A stretch of DNA of 64,000 nt from Thalassospira lucentensis (GTDB lineage: Bacteria; Pseudomonadota; Alphaproteobacteria; Rhodospirillales; Thalassospiraceae): the NCBI RefSeq assembly GCF_011806425.1, contig NZ_JAATOV010000001.1, positions 620,001 through 684,000 of the forward strand, read 5' to 3'. The translations under genes and the position numbers were made by a program. Shown piece by piece: positions 29,556 through 37,284 of the stretch. The notes beneath the pieces are model-generated. The model was given only the letters and a program-made list of their open reading frames with translations. It ran no database searches and was not told where the DNA came from. Positions within the stretch are counted from its first letter, which is position 1. Each line of letters opens with the position of its first letter.

Positions 29556-29576
29556 TAAACCTTTTAACAAGGTTTA
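29556..29576 (-). repeat. Hairpin immediately after rplT stop
   Basis: TAAACCTT-N5-AAGGTTTA, a perfect 8-bp stem that begins at the rplT stop codon and precedes the GC-rich terminator hairpin. Confidence 0.6.
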
Positions 29577-29933
29577 TTAGCCGAGTGCAGCCTGCGCCTG
29601 GGTGACCAGAGCTTTGAAAGCTTCAGGTTCACGCACTGCGATGTCGGCAAGCACCTTACGGTCCAGTTCAACACCAGCCTTTTTAAGGCCGTTCATGAAC
29701 TGCGAATAGCTCAGACCGTTGTCGCGTGCACCAGCGTTGATACGCTGAATCCAAAGCGAACGGAACTGGCGTTTCTTAACGCGACGATCGCGGTATGCAT
29801 ACTGCAGACCTTTTTCCACAGCCTGTACGGCAGTGCGGAAAGTATTGTTGCGGCGACCGCGGTAACCCTTGGCAGCCTTAATAACCTTGCGGTGACGAGC
29901 GTGCGAAGACACGCCCCCTTTTACACGAGCCAT
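29577..29933 (-). CDS. rplT: 50S ribosomal protein L20
   Basis: 118 residues, normal L20 length, starting [19 protein letters not shown]. Binds 23S rRNA early in 50S assembly and in several bacteria represses its own mRNA. It follows rpmI by 16 bases, the usual rpmI-rplT pair. Confidence 0.98.
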   Translation of the reverse strand: MARVKGGVSSHARHRKVIKAAKGYRGRRNNTFRTAVQAVEKGLQYAYRDRRVKKRQFRSLWIQRINAGARDNGLSYSQFMNGLKKAGVELDRKVLADIAVREPEAFKALVTQAQAALG

Positions 29934-29949
29934 TTAACTCTCCTTAACC

Positions 29950-30147
29950 TTAACCGTACGGCAGGAATTTTTTGACGATGCGGGCATCGGCGTCACACAG
30001 AATCTCTGTACCACGCGCCTGGCGCTTCATCTTGGTAGGTTTTGCAGTCAGCAGGTGGCGTTTGTTTGCCACGTTGCGACGCACTTTTCCGCTTGCAGTC
30101 AGGCTAAAGCGTTTTTTAGCACTCGCTTTGGTCTTCATCTTGGGCAT
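29950..30147 (-). CDS. rpmI: 50S ribosomal protein L35
   Basis: 65 residues, [14 protein letters not shown] start, basic throughout. The ATG at 30147 follows AAGGATAGAAAA, a good ribosome site; an in-frame upstream extension is not L35-like. First gene of the rpmI-rplT unit, behind a strong promoter and a leader of roughly 100 bases. infC is not directly upstream: an orphan receiver gene and 565 bases intervene. Confidence 0.97.
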   Translation of the reverse strand: MPKMKTKASAKKRFSLTASGKVRRNVANKRHLLTAKPTKMKRQARGTEILCDADARIVKKFLPYG

Positions 30148-30206
30148 TTTTCTATCCTTGCATATGCAATGAAAACGAAATCCCCTACGGCGGCTGGGCA
30201 TGCCCT

Positions 30207-30227
30207 GAAAGTTCGTAACAAACTTTC
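30207..30227 (-). promoter_or_regulatory. Hairpin in the rpmI leader
   Basis: GAAAGTTTG-TTA-CGAACTTTC on the minus strand, a 9-bp stem with one wobble, lying between the predicted start of transcription and L35. It may take part in ribosomal-protein feedback; this is inference. Confidence 0.4.
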
Positions 30228-30257
30228 CAGCCTCACCACCTGTTTCGAGGACGGGTG

Positions 30258-30286
30258 GTTATAGACTCAGGACTTCCCTTTTTCAA
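30258..30286 (-). promoter_or_regulatory. Strong sigma-70-type promoter for rpmI-rplT
   Basis: On the minus strand TTGAAA (30286-30281), 17-base spacer, TATAAC (30263-30258). Transcription would start near 30251, about 100 bases before L35. Confidence 0.65.
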
Positions 30287-30712
30287 GGACCAATTCGCCC
30301 CTGTGTCCCAGCCCTTTGCAAGCCTGCCCGGCGTTTGCGAAACATCCAACGATCCTGCTCATTCCGTCAGACGGTTCACCGCATCTTATTTTACAGCCGG
30401 GTCGCGCCAATCAGACTTGGAATCCCGTCACTGTGTTCTTTGCTGTGTTTGTGAAGAATAAAGTCTTCTGGCGCAGCGACACGCGGGATATCAGGGCTTT
30501 GGAACCGAACGATGCGGATAAAAGTATTTGGTTTCGCCCCCGCAAAATGGCCTCATCTGCATTCGAAACACAGTTACCGCAAGGCTTCTCTTGACGATGA
30601 CAGTCGCCAAATTTCCAAGTTAGAGACCTTAGCGTGTCCTTAAGCGCGAACGCACATCATCGGTTAAACCAGCGTTCAAGCCGTGGATAAAATCGCAGAT
30701 TTGGGGAAAACG
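30287..30712. other. Non-coding stretch between rpmI promoter and receiver gene
   Basis: About 425 bases with no convincing gene. A 92-codon plus-strand frame at 30316-30594 has no ribosome site, odd composition and no recognisable domain, so I leave it out. A small RNA cannot be excluded; I see no clear terminator that would end one. Confidence 0.5.
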
Positions 30713-31117
30713 TTACACTGCTGTCTGAATAGTATGGGCCCGGCCCACCCATTTTTCGACTCGGCTCATCAGCTTTTCGCGATTAACCGGTTTGAGGACA
30801 AAGTCATTGCCCCCAGCCGCAACCCCGCCCCGAAGGTCTTCTTCGCTTTGACGTGCGGTGACGTACACGATCGCACAGGCAAGATTGGGAAATTCAGTTC
30901 GCACATGCAGTGCAGCCTCAAAGCCATTCATGCCGGGCATCATGATATCCAATAGGATGATGCGCGGTGTTTCAGACTTCAGAAGCTTCAAAAGGTCCTT
31001 GCCAGAAGAAACGCCCTGAAACTTGTAACCGCCACTTTCGACGATTCGCTTCAGGAGAACCAGACTTTTCGGGTCGTCATCGACACCGACGATCAGAAGA
31101 TCATTCACGGCTGGCAT
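30713..31117 (-). CDS. Orphan single-domain response regulator (receiver)
   Basis: 134 residues, a stand-alone CheY-like receiver with no output domain. Phospho-acceptor D57 (ILLDIMMPGMNG), acidic pocket D13/D14 (GVDDDPKS), switch threonine T87 (YVTARQ) and lysine K109 (FVLKPVN) are all present. GAGGGA precedes the ATG. It sits between infC and rpmI on the same strand but is separated from infC by a terminator and from rpmI by a long gap. Its kinase is unknown; the orphan histidine kinase 5 kb away is one possible partner without proof. Confidence 0.93.
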   Translation of the reverse strand: MPAVNDLLIVGVDDDPKSLVLLKRIVESGGYKFQGVSSGKDLLKLLKSETPRIILLDIMMPGMNGFEAALHVRTEFPNLACAIVYVTARQSEEDLRGGVAAGGNDFVLKPVNREKLMSRVEKWVGRAHTIQTAV

Positions 31118-31158
31118 GTCATTCCCTCTTTGGCTTGGACCTCTTTGGGCAGAACGGC

Positions 31159-31182
31159 AAAACGCCGCGTATTAACGCGGCG
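31159..31182 (-). terminator. Terminator overlapping the infC stop codon
   Basis: On the minus strand CGCCGCGT-TAAT-ACGCGGCG followed by TTTT. The first arm is the last infC coding sequence (31182-31175) and the TAA stop (31174-31172) lies in the loop. Confidence 0.8.
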
Positions 31183-31708
31183 CCAGTACCATAATCATAA
31201 CACGACCTTCCATCTTCGGCATCATTTCCGGTTTGGAAAGATCTTCAAGATCCCCCGAGAACCGTTGAAGCATGCCAAGACCAAGATCCTGGTGAGCCAT
31301 TTCACGTCCGCGGAAGCGCAACGTAACTTTCACCTTATCTCCACCGCCAAGAAACTTCTGCGCAGCACGCAGTTTGACGTTGTAGTCATGGATATCGATG
31401 TTCGGACGGAGTTTGATCTCCTTAACTTCGATAACCTTCTGTTTCTTTTTGGCTTCGTTCTGCTTTTTGCTTTGTTCGTATTTGAACTTGCCGTAGTCGA
31501 TCAACTTGCACACGGGCGGTTCAGCATTCGGAGCGACTTCGACAAGGTCGAGCCCAACTTCCGCTGCCATTTCAACGCCTTCACGCACCGTCATCGGATC
31601 TGACATATTGCCTTCAGCGTCAACAACACAGATGGAACGGGCTTTAATATCCTCATTGACGCGCGGACCATCCTTGGTCGGCTGCATCGGTTTGCGTGGT
31701 CGTGCTAT
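31172..31708 (-). CDS. infC: Translation initiation factor IF-3, AUA start codon
   Basis: 178 residues. IF-3 binds 30S, rejects non-initiator tRNA and non-canonical start codons, and prevents early 50S joining. N-domain (GPRVNEDIKARSICVV, then KLIDYGKFKYEQ) and C-domain (EIKLRPNIDIHDYNVKL, VTLRFRGREM) are complete. No ATG lies near the proper N-terminus. The codon ATA at 31708 begins IARPRKPMQP and sits exactly 7 bases after AGGAG (31720-31716), so AUA is the best start. Rare starts (AUU in E. coli) let IF-3 repress its own synthesis. An internal ATG eight codons into the protein lacks a ribosome site. The stop lies within a terminator hairpin. Confidence 0.95.
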   Translation of the reverse strand: MARPRKPMQPTKDGPRVNEDIKARSICVVDAEGNMSDPMTVREGVEMAAEVGLDLVEVAPNAEPPVCKLIDYGKFKYEQSKKQNEAKKKQKVIEVKEIKLRPNIDIHDYNVKLRAAQKFLGGGDKVKVTLRFRGREMAHQDLGLGMLQRFSGDLEDLSKPEMMPKMEGRVMIMVLAPR

Positions 31709-31803
31709 GGATAATCTCCTGTGGTAATCAAACAAATCGGTCAGAAAGAGTAATATGGAAATCCGCGTTTCAAAGAAACCGCGTTTTTCACTAGACCTGA
31801 ACT

Positions 31804-31831
31804 AACATATCCCGGTTGGCTCAGAAAGCAA
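31804..31831 (-). promoter_or_regulatory. Candidate promoter for infC
   Basis: On the minus strand TTGCTT (31831-31826), 16-base spacer, TATGTT (31809-31804), about 95 bases before the AUA start. The leader also contains CCGCGTTT twice with 16-base spacing (31763-31770, 31779-31786, plus-strand reading). Confidence 0.4.
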
Positions 31832-31916
31832 TGTTTTTAGGCAATTAAAACCTGCCAAAGCCCCTATTTCCGCGCTTTTGGATTAAGAGTGTGCTTATTG
31901 CGCATCTTGGAAATTC

Positions 31917-32957
31917 TTATTCTTCCAAATCAAGGCGACGGCGCACTTGATCCATCACGCGTGCAGCGGTTAATTCGCGCAGATCATTTTCACGAATAAT
32001 ACTGACAGCATTCTCGCCAATACCGCGTGGTGCGCTTTTTTTCGGGTCGGATTCGCGTGAAAACAAGACAATAGATGGCGCCCCGGCGGCCGCAGCAATA
32101 TGCATCGGCCCCGTGTCATTGCCAATTGCCAAAACCGAACGTGCAGCAAGCGCCGCGATATCAAGAAACCCGGTACGACCCATAAGGTTGCGCGCCTTTG
32201 GGCACATGCCATCAATCTTGGCAAGCTCAGCACTTTCCTTTTCAGTGCCAATCAAAACCGGCGTTAACCGGTAATCCGCAAGCTGTTTGGCCAACAGACC
32301 GAACCGTTCCGCCGGCCACCGCTTTGCCGGGCGATGTGGCGCGCCGCCAGGACAAATCAAAACGAATGGACTACGAATCCCAAATCGTTCCAAATCAATA
32401 TCTGGTGCCGCGATAGAAGGTTCCGGAACATCTAAAATACCAGCATATGCAAGTTGATCGGCAATCCGGTCAATCGAATGCATATTGTCACGGTCAGGAT
32501 TAGCATGCGGATGCGAACATCCCCGCGCAATGCCTGACCATTCAGGTTTTTCGCCTGGCCATAGGAGCTTAAAATAAAAGCCGGAACGATCAGACGTTTG
32601 CAGGTCATAAACGCGATCGAAGTTGCTGTTGCGCAAGAACCGACGCAACGCCAACACTTCCCGCACATTCGTCAGCTTTGGACGACGGTCGATGGCAACT
32701 GCATCAAAGAAGCCACTCGCCTTCATCAGATCAACATAAAGCCGCGTTGTCAGCACAGTGATATGCGCATCGGGATGCGCGGCACGGATCGCCGCAAAAG
32801 CACCCATCGCAATAACCACATCCCCAAGTGCCGACAGCTTTATAACTAGAATACGTTCTTTCGGGGCCGTCACATTCGATGTCTGTCCAACATCTGCATC
32901 TGCTTCTGCTTCTGAAACGACTAGATCAACTTCGGTGTTATGAGTGTCACCTGTCAT
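31917..32957 (-). CDS. Glycosyltransferase family 9 (heptosyltransferase-like)
   Basis: 346 residues, GT-B fold. Family 9 enzymes add heptose or related sugars to the lipopolysaccharide core from ADP-heptose. Visible marks are ILVIKLSALGDVVIAMGAF near residue 36, CPGGAPHRPAKRWPAERF in the middle, and GNDTGPMHIAAAAGAPSIVL in the nucleotide-sugar site. The first 30 residues are an acidic, low-complexity lead not typical of the family; a later start is possible but no better ribosome site is seen. It overlaps the GT4 gene by ATGA, so both likely act on the same polysaccharide. Confidence 0.88.
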   Translation of the reverse strand: MTGDTHNTEVDLVVSEAEADADVGQTSNVTAPKERILVIKLSALGDVVIAMGAFAAIRAAHPDAHITVLTTRLYVDLMKASGFFDAVAIDRRPKLTNVREVLALRRFLRNSNFDRVYDLQTSDRSGFYFKLLWPGEKPEWSGIARGCSHPHANPDRDNMHSIDRIADQLAYAGILDVPEPSIAAPDIDLERFGIRSPFVLICPGGAPHRPAKRWPAERFGLLAKQLADYRLTPVLIGTEKESAELAKIDGMCPKARNLMGRTGFLDIAALAARSVLAIGNDTGPMHIAAAAGAPSIVLFSRESDPKKSAPRGIGENAVSIIRENDLRELTAARVMDQVRRRLDLEE

Positions 32958-34186
32958 GCTGCCGCCCTACGACCATGCTTAAGTGCCTTATCGTATACAG
33001 CAAGCGTTTTCGCAGCCATTTGCTCGAGCGAGTAATTGTCGATGACGTGCTGACGTCCCTTCGCAGCAAGAGCGGCACGTTTTTCAGGCGTCATGCCAAG
33101 CACTTGAACAAGTGCGCGCGAAAGTTGCTCAACCTCATCTGGCGTAACAAGCCATCCGGTTTCGCCGGGCAAAACGGTTTCCATCGCGCCACCGTGGGCG
33201 GTTGAAACAACTGGCCGTCCCATTGCCTGTGCTTCGGACGGAATGCGCCCAAAGGCCTCTGGCTCGATAGACGGACAGGCAACAACATCGGCCAACATAT
33301 AGGCTGCTGGCATATCTGCGCAGTGGTCAACAATATGAACGATGTCTTCAAGCCCAAGCTTTTTCGTCGATTGCAGGATTTCGTCACGGTATCCTGTACG
33401 GCCCTGATCCGATCCAACAATCAAACACCGGACACGGCGATGCCCCAAGGATTCGAGAACAGCCGGCAATGCCTTGATCAAGAAGCTATGCCCTTTCCAG
33501 CGCGTGATACGCCCAGGCAACATGATGACATATTCTTCGCCATTCAAACGCCACAGGTTTGACAACGCGATGAGGCGTTCTTGACTAACATTTTCCGGAT
33601 TAAAAAGATCAACATTCGTACCGCGCGGCACAAGGTTCAAACGATCTGCTTCGACCTTGTAATAGGTATTAATATGCTTGGCGATATGCTGGGAAATCGC
33701 AATAACCTGATCACCCTTGGTCATGATCGCGTTATACCGGCGTTTAAACGGATTGGTATATCCTGAATAGGTCCCATGGAACGTCGTGACGAACGGTATG
33801 CCACATTTCCGCGCAGCAAAATACGCGCTCCAAGCGGGTGCACGCGAACGGGCATGGATAATATCCACACCTTCTTCTTTGATAAGCTTTACCAACGCGT
33901 CGACATTCTTACGCATGGTCAGCAAATTTTTTGATTTTAGCGGCAACTCGAAATGTTTTGCGCCAAAACGGCCTAATTCGCGCTCAAGCCGCCCCCCTTG
34001 GGACGCGACGAGCGCTTTACCGCCGCCATTCATAATCGCGCGTGCGATATCCACCGTTCCACGTTCTACCCCACCAGCATCAAGTTCGGGTAAAACCTGC
34101 AAAATTACCGCAGGCCGATAGCCCCCATCTTGCACTTGGGGCTCTGATCGATAGACTGCTTCAGTCTTAACTTCTGACGCGCTCAT
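32954..34186 (-). CDS. Glycosyltransferase family 4
   Basis: 410 residues, GT-B retaining transferase. The acceptor half has ELDAGGVERGTVDIARA; the donor half has PGRITRWKGHSFLI and the E-x7-E motif in EAFGRIPSEAQAMGRP. The start is the ATG at 34186 with GGAG upstream; the longer frame would run into the divergent hydrolase gene. Coupled to the GT9 gene by a four-base overlap. Likely LPS core or surface polysaccharide; sugar unknown. Confidence 0.9.
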   Translation of the reverse strand: MSASEVKTEAVYRSEPQVQDGGYRPAVILQVLPELDAGGVERGTVDIARAIMNGGGKALVASQGGRLERELGRFGAKHFELPLKSKNLLTMRKNVDALVKLIKEEGVDIIHARSRAPAWSAYFAARKCGIPFVTTFHGTYSGYTNPFKRRYNAIMTKGDQVIAISQHIAKHINTYYKVEADRLNLVPRGTNVDLFNPENVSQERLIALSNLWRLNGEEYVIMLPGRITRWKGHSFLIKALPAVLESLGHRRVRCLIVGSDQGRTGYRDEILQSTKKLGLEDIVHIVDHCADMPAAYMLADVVACPSIEPEAFGRIPSEAQAMGRPVVSTAHGGAMETVLPGETGWLVTPDEVEQLSRALVQVLGMTPEKRAALAAKGRQHVIDNYSLEQMAAKTLAVYDKALKHGRRAAA

Positions 34187-34224
34187 GCAACTCCAACCAC
34201 CAACATCCAAGGATTCTGCCCCGG

Positions 34225-35049
34225 ATGACACACGACATGCCCAAACCGCAGCTTGAAAAACCCCAATATCTCGACCAGCGGGATGGTTTAAAAATCGCAT
34301 ACCATCACACGCCCGGCAAGCAATCTGACACCGAGGCCTTAAATACCAAGGCCCCCAATACTCCGGGCGTTATGTTCCTGGGCGGCTTCATGTCAGACAT
34401 GACCGGCACCAAGGCAACGCATCTTCAAGAGCACTGCGTCAGACAGGGGCTGGGTTATACCCGCTTTGACTATTCCGGTCACGGACAATCGTCTGGCAAA
34501 TTTGTCGATGGCACAATCGGCCAGTGGGCACGCGATGCCATTGCTGTTCTTGATGAAATTACCACGGGGCCACAGGTTCTTGCCGGGTCATCGATGGGCG
34601 GCTGGATCATGCTTTTGGTCGCCCTTGCTCGGCCTGAACGCGTCGCGGGACTTGTCGGAATTGCCGCAGCACCCGATTTCACCGAAGACCTGATGTGGGC
34701 ACAATTTAGCGAAGATCAGAAGAAATCGATTATGGAAGATGGGGCATTGGTCGAACCCACCGAGTATGGCGACGATCCCTATACCATCACACGTGATCTG
34801 ATTGAAGACGGGCGCAAACAGCTTCTTTTGCGTGAACCGCTAAATATCACGTGCCCGGTTCATCTGGTTCAAGGCATGCAGGACCCTGATGTCCCATGGC
34901 AAACAGCGATTCGCCTGACCGATGCATTGGTTACAAAAGATGTCCGCGTCGATCTGATCAAGACCGGCGATCACCGACTGTCAGAGCCCGATCAACTTGA
35001 TGTCATTACCGGGCATCTTGATGCCGTTTTGGCAAAGGCGACGAGATAA
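34225..35049 (+). CDS. Alpha/beta hydrolase, ABHD10-like
   Basis: 274-residue serine hydrolase. Nucleophile elbow GSSMGG with Ser123; the likely acid is in DPDVPWQ and the histidine in TGDHRLSEPD near the C-terminus. The pattern FLGGFMSDMTGTKA and TRFDYSGHGQSSG match the ABHD10/acyl-protein-thioesterase type seen in alphaproteobacteria and mitochondria. Substrate unproven. It is divergent from the GT4 gene with only 38 bases between the starts. Confidence 0.88.
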   Translation: MTHDMPKPQLEKPQYLDQRDGLKIAYHHTPGKQSDTEALNTKAPNTPGVMFLGGFMSDMTGTKATHLQEHCVRQGLGYTRFDYSGHGQSSGKFVDGTIGQWARDAIAVLDEITTGPQVLAGSSMGGWIMLLVALARPERVAGLVGIAAAPDFTEDLMWAQFSEDQKKSIMEDGALVEPTEYGDDPYTITRDLIEDGRKQLLLREPLNITCPVHLVQGMQDPDVPWQTAIRLTDALVTKDVRVDLIKTGDHRLSEPDQLDVITGHLDAVLAKATR

Positions 35050-35074
35050 CCCCATCGCCTTAAATACAATATGA

Positions 35075-35410
35075 TCACGCCAGAACGATCTGGTCGTCTT
35101 GGATCTTAACGGCAACGGGTGTGAGCATATCGCCCGTGCAGGGGCCAGCAACGCATTCGCCATCTTCGATGCGAAACCGTGCCCCATGGGTGGAGCAGAT
35201 GATTTCATCACCAAAGTCGCTGATGAATTCATCTGGTTCCATCTCAAGTGGCACCCCGATATGGGGACAACTATTCACATAGCCGAAAACATCCGCGCCG
35301 CTGCGCACGACAAAAATGCCGGTTCCGCCAAGGTTAATCCCCTTGGCACCGGTGACATCAAGATCCGATACCGCACACAAAACGGTTCCGGGTTCCGGTA
35401 GATCGGTCAT
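35075..35410 (-). CDS. Rieske-type [2Fe-2S] ferredoxin
   Basis: 111 residues, one Rieske domain without an oxygenase catalytic part. Cluster ligands are C48 and H50 (SCPHIGVP) and C72 and H75 (ICSTHGARF). Probably an electron carrier; partner unknown. The ATG at 35410 overlaps the EVE gene stop (ATGA), fixing the start; the longer frame reads inside that gene. Confidence 0.92.
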   Translation of the reverse strand: MTDLPEPGTVLCAVSDLDVTGAKGINLGGTGIFVVRSGADVFGYVNSCPHIGVPLEMEPDEFISDFGDEIICSTHGARFRIEDGECVAGPCTGDMLTPVAVKIQDDQIVLA

Positions 35411-35820
35411 GGTGCGACTCCGCCCATTTCGCAGATGGCCGCCCAAGAGGCGTCATCAATCGGCACAACGGACAACCGCGATTGTTTGATCAGGCCGAGT
35501 TCAGAAAACCTTGGGTCGGCCTTGATATCAGCAAGGGTCACTGGTGATATCAATGGTTTGACCGTTTTGAAATCCACCTGCACGAACTTGCCCGCAGCAT
35601 CCGTTGGGTCGGGATAGAATTCGCGGACCACTTCGACAATTCCGACGATGCGTTTTTCATTTACCGAGTGATAGAAAAACGCCCGGTCGCCAATCTTCAT
35701 CGTGCGAAGGTTCTTGGCCGCCTGGTGGTTGCGCACCCCATCCCAACCTTCGACATCCTTCTTGACCTGATCGTCCCACGACCAGCTGCCCGGTTCGGTT
35801 TTGATCAGCCAGAATGCCAT
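35407..35820 (-). CDS. EVE domain protein
   Basis: 137 residues, PUA-like EVE fold (MAFWLIKTEPGSWSWDD, WDGVRNHQAAKNLR, AFFYHSVNEKRIVGI). EVE proteins are thought to read modified bases, often linked to RNA or restriction biology; in alphaproteobacteria they commonly sit in this gpsA-YciI cluster as housekeeping genes. Coupled to the Rieske gene downstream and three bases after the YciI stop. Confidence 0.93.
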   Translation of the reverse strand: MAFWLIKTEPGSWSWDDQVKKDVEGWDGVRNHQAAKNLRTMKIGDRAFFYHSVNEKRIVGIVEVVREFYPDPTDAAGKFVQVDFKTVKPLISPVTLADIKADPRFSELGLIKQSRLSVVPIDDASWAAICEMGGVAP

Positions 35821-35823
35821 CGA

Positions 35824-36102
35824 TCAGAAAACCTTTTTAAACGGACGGATCACGACGGATTCAAAAAGCCCCGCCTTGGCATAGGGATCATTGGCGGCAA
35901 ATTCGCGCGCGTCTTCAATCGCATCAAATTCGATAATAAAAACCGAACCGTTCATGCCTTCCATATCTGGATCAAGGGTCGGGCCCGCCGCCACAATACG
36001 ATCGGCAAAACCACCTTTTATGTAGGCCAGATGGTCTTCGCGATTGGCCTTGCGAACGTCAAGGTGGCCGGGTTTATCAACGCAACGAATATAGAAATGC
36101 AT
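35824..36102 (-). CDS. YciI family protein
   Basis: 92 residues, ferredoxin-like dimeric alpha-beta barrel fold. Contains the conserved KPGHLDVRKANREDHLAYI stretch and FAANDPYAKAGLFESV. Members may have weak hydrolase or peroxidase activity; the role is unknown. The histidine and aspartate typical of the putative active site are present. Confidence 0.9.
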   Translation of the reverse strand: MHFYIRCVDKPGHLDVRKANREDHLAYIKGGFADRIVAAGPTLDPDMEGMNGSVFIIEFDAIEDAREFAANDPYAKAGLFESVVIRPFKKVF

Positions 36103-36188
36103 GAACTGTTTCCTGCTTCTTTATGGGATCAATGGCCATAAAGTGACAGAAGCCCCAACCATTCTCAAGCGCAACCGATCAATAATGC

Positions 36189-36215
36189 GCTGGTTTTGCT
36201 GGTTTTGCTGGTTTT
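36189..36215. repeat. Three tandem copies of a 9-bp unit
   Basis: GCTGGTTTT repeated three times in the 133-base gap between gpsA and the YciI gene. Slippage-prone; no function visible. Confidence 0.8.
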
Positions 36216-36235
36216 AAAGTGCAATGCCGCAAAAG

Positions 36236-37240
36236 TTAGGATGCGGCTTCAAGCTCGTCGCGGAAAGGACGCTGCAAAAGACCGTTGATCGTGCTGCGCA
36301 GATCACAGTCATGATTGGCCACCTGATCAACCGCCTTACATATGGGCATCTCGACCCCGTATTTTGCCGCAACATCCGTGATGGAGGCCGCCGTATAAAC
36401 GCCTTCAGTGACCGAACGGCGTTCCGCAAGAATGTCTTTGGCCTTTCGGCCCTGCCCCAAGGCAAGGCCAAAGGTGTAATTGCGCGATAACGTACCCGTA
36501 CAGGTCAAGGTCAAATCGCCAAGACCAGCCAAGCCCAGCATGGTTTCAACACGACCGCCCATCGCAACGGCAAGACGCGACATTTCCGCAATCCCGCGCG
36601 TGATCAGGGCCGCACGTGCATTATCGCCAAGCTCAAGCCCGGCGACAACGCCACTGGCAATCGCCAGCACGTTCTTGATGGCACCGGCTACTTCAACACC
36701 GGCAACGTCCGTGCTGAAATAGGGGCGAAATTCCGGTGTTCCGATCAATTCCACAAGACGCTTGCCCACAACACGGTCTTCACACGCAAGCGTTATGGCG
36801 GCGGGCAATCCTTTGGCAACTTCCTGTGCAAACGTTGGACCTGACAAAACAGCAACCGGCACATTACCAAGCGATTGGGTAACAACCTGCGCCATCAGAG
36901 CACCGGTTTTGGTTTCGATCCCCTTGCTGCAAATCACAGCCGGAAGGTTATCGGTCCAATGGGCGGCCAGTTTGGTCAGGGTTTCGCGCAAATGCTGGGC
37001 CGGTGTAACCAGCAAAACAGCATCCGCATCGCGCAAGCCGTCATAGGACGTTGTCGCCCGCAACGCACCGGGCAGGGAAATGCCAGGCAGATATAAATCA
37101 TTTTCGCCATTGGCATTGATGTGTTCTGCCAAATCCGGATTGCGCAGAACCAATTCAACATCCGCACCGGCCCGCACGGCTTGAACCGCCAATGCAGTAC
37201 CCCATGCACCGCCACCGATAACTGTAATGCGCTTTTTCAT
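36236..37240 (-). CDS. gpsA: Glycerol-3-phosphate dehydrogenase [NAD(P)+]
   Basis: 334 residues. Makes sn-glycerol-3-phosphate from dihydroxyacetone phosphate for phospholipid synthesis. N-terminal Rossmann site VIGGGAWGTALAVQA, then LSGPTFAQEVAKGLPAA and GAIKNVLAIASGVVAGLELG with the catalytic lysine, and a complete helical C-domain. Lies 44 bases after tsaD, the usual alphaproteobacterial pairing. Confidence 0.97.
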   Translation of the reverse strand: MKKRITVIGGGAWGTALAVQAVRAGADVELVLRNPDLAEHINANGENDLYLPGISLPGALRATTSYDGLRDADAVLLVTPAQHLRETLTKLAAHWTDNLPAVICSKGIETKTGALMAQVVTQSLGNVPVAVLSGPTFAQEVAKGLPAAITLACEDRVVGKRLVELIGTPEFRPYFSTDVAGVEVAGAIKNVLAIASGVVAGLELGDNARAALITRGIAEMSRLAVAMGGRVETMLGLAGLGDLTLTCTGTLSRNYTFGLALGQGRKAKDILAERRSVTEGVYTAASITDVAAKYGVEMPICKAVDQVANHDCDLRSTINGLLQRPFRDELEAAS

Positions 37241-37284
37241 GATCTTATTCCGGGCAAAATGTAAGGTGTTTTTTATCAGGTGAC

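Noticed and set aside
30316..30594. 92-codon plus-strand frame in the gap between rpmI and the receiver gene
   Set aside because: No ribosome site, no domain, and atypical composition.
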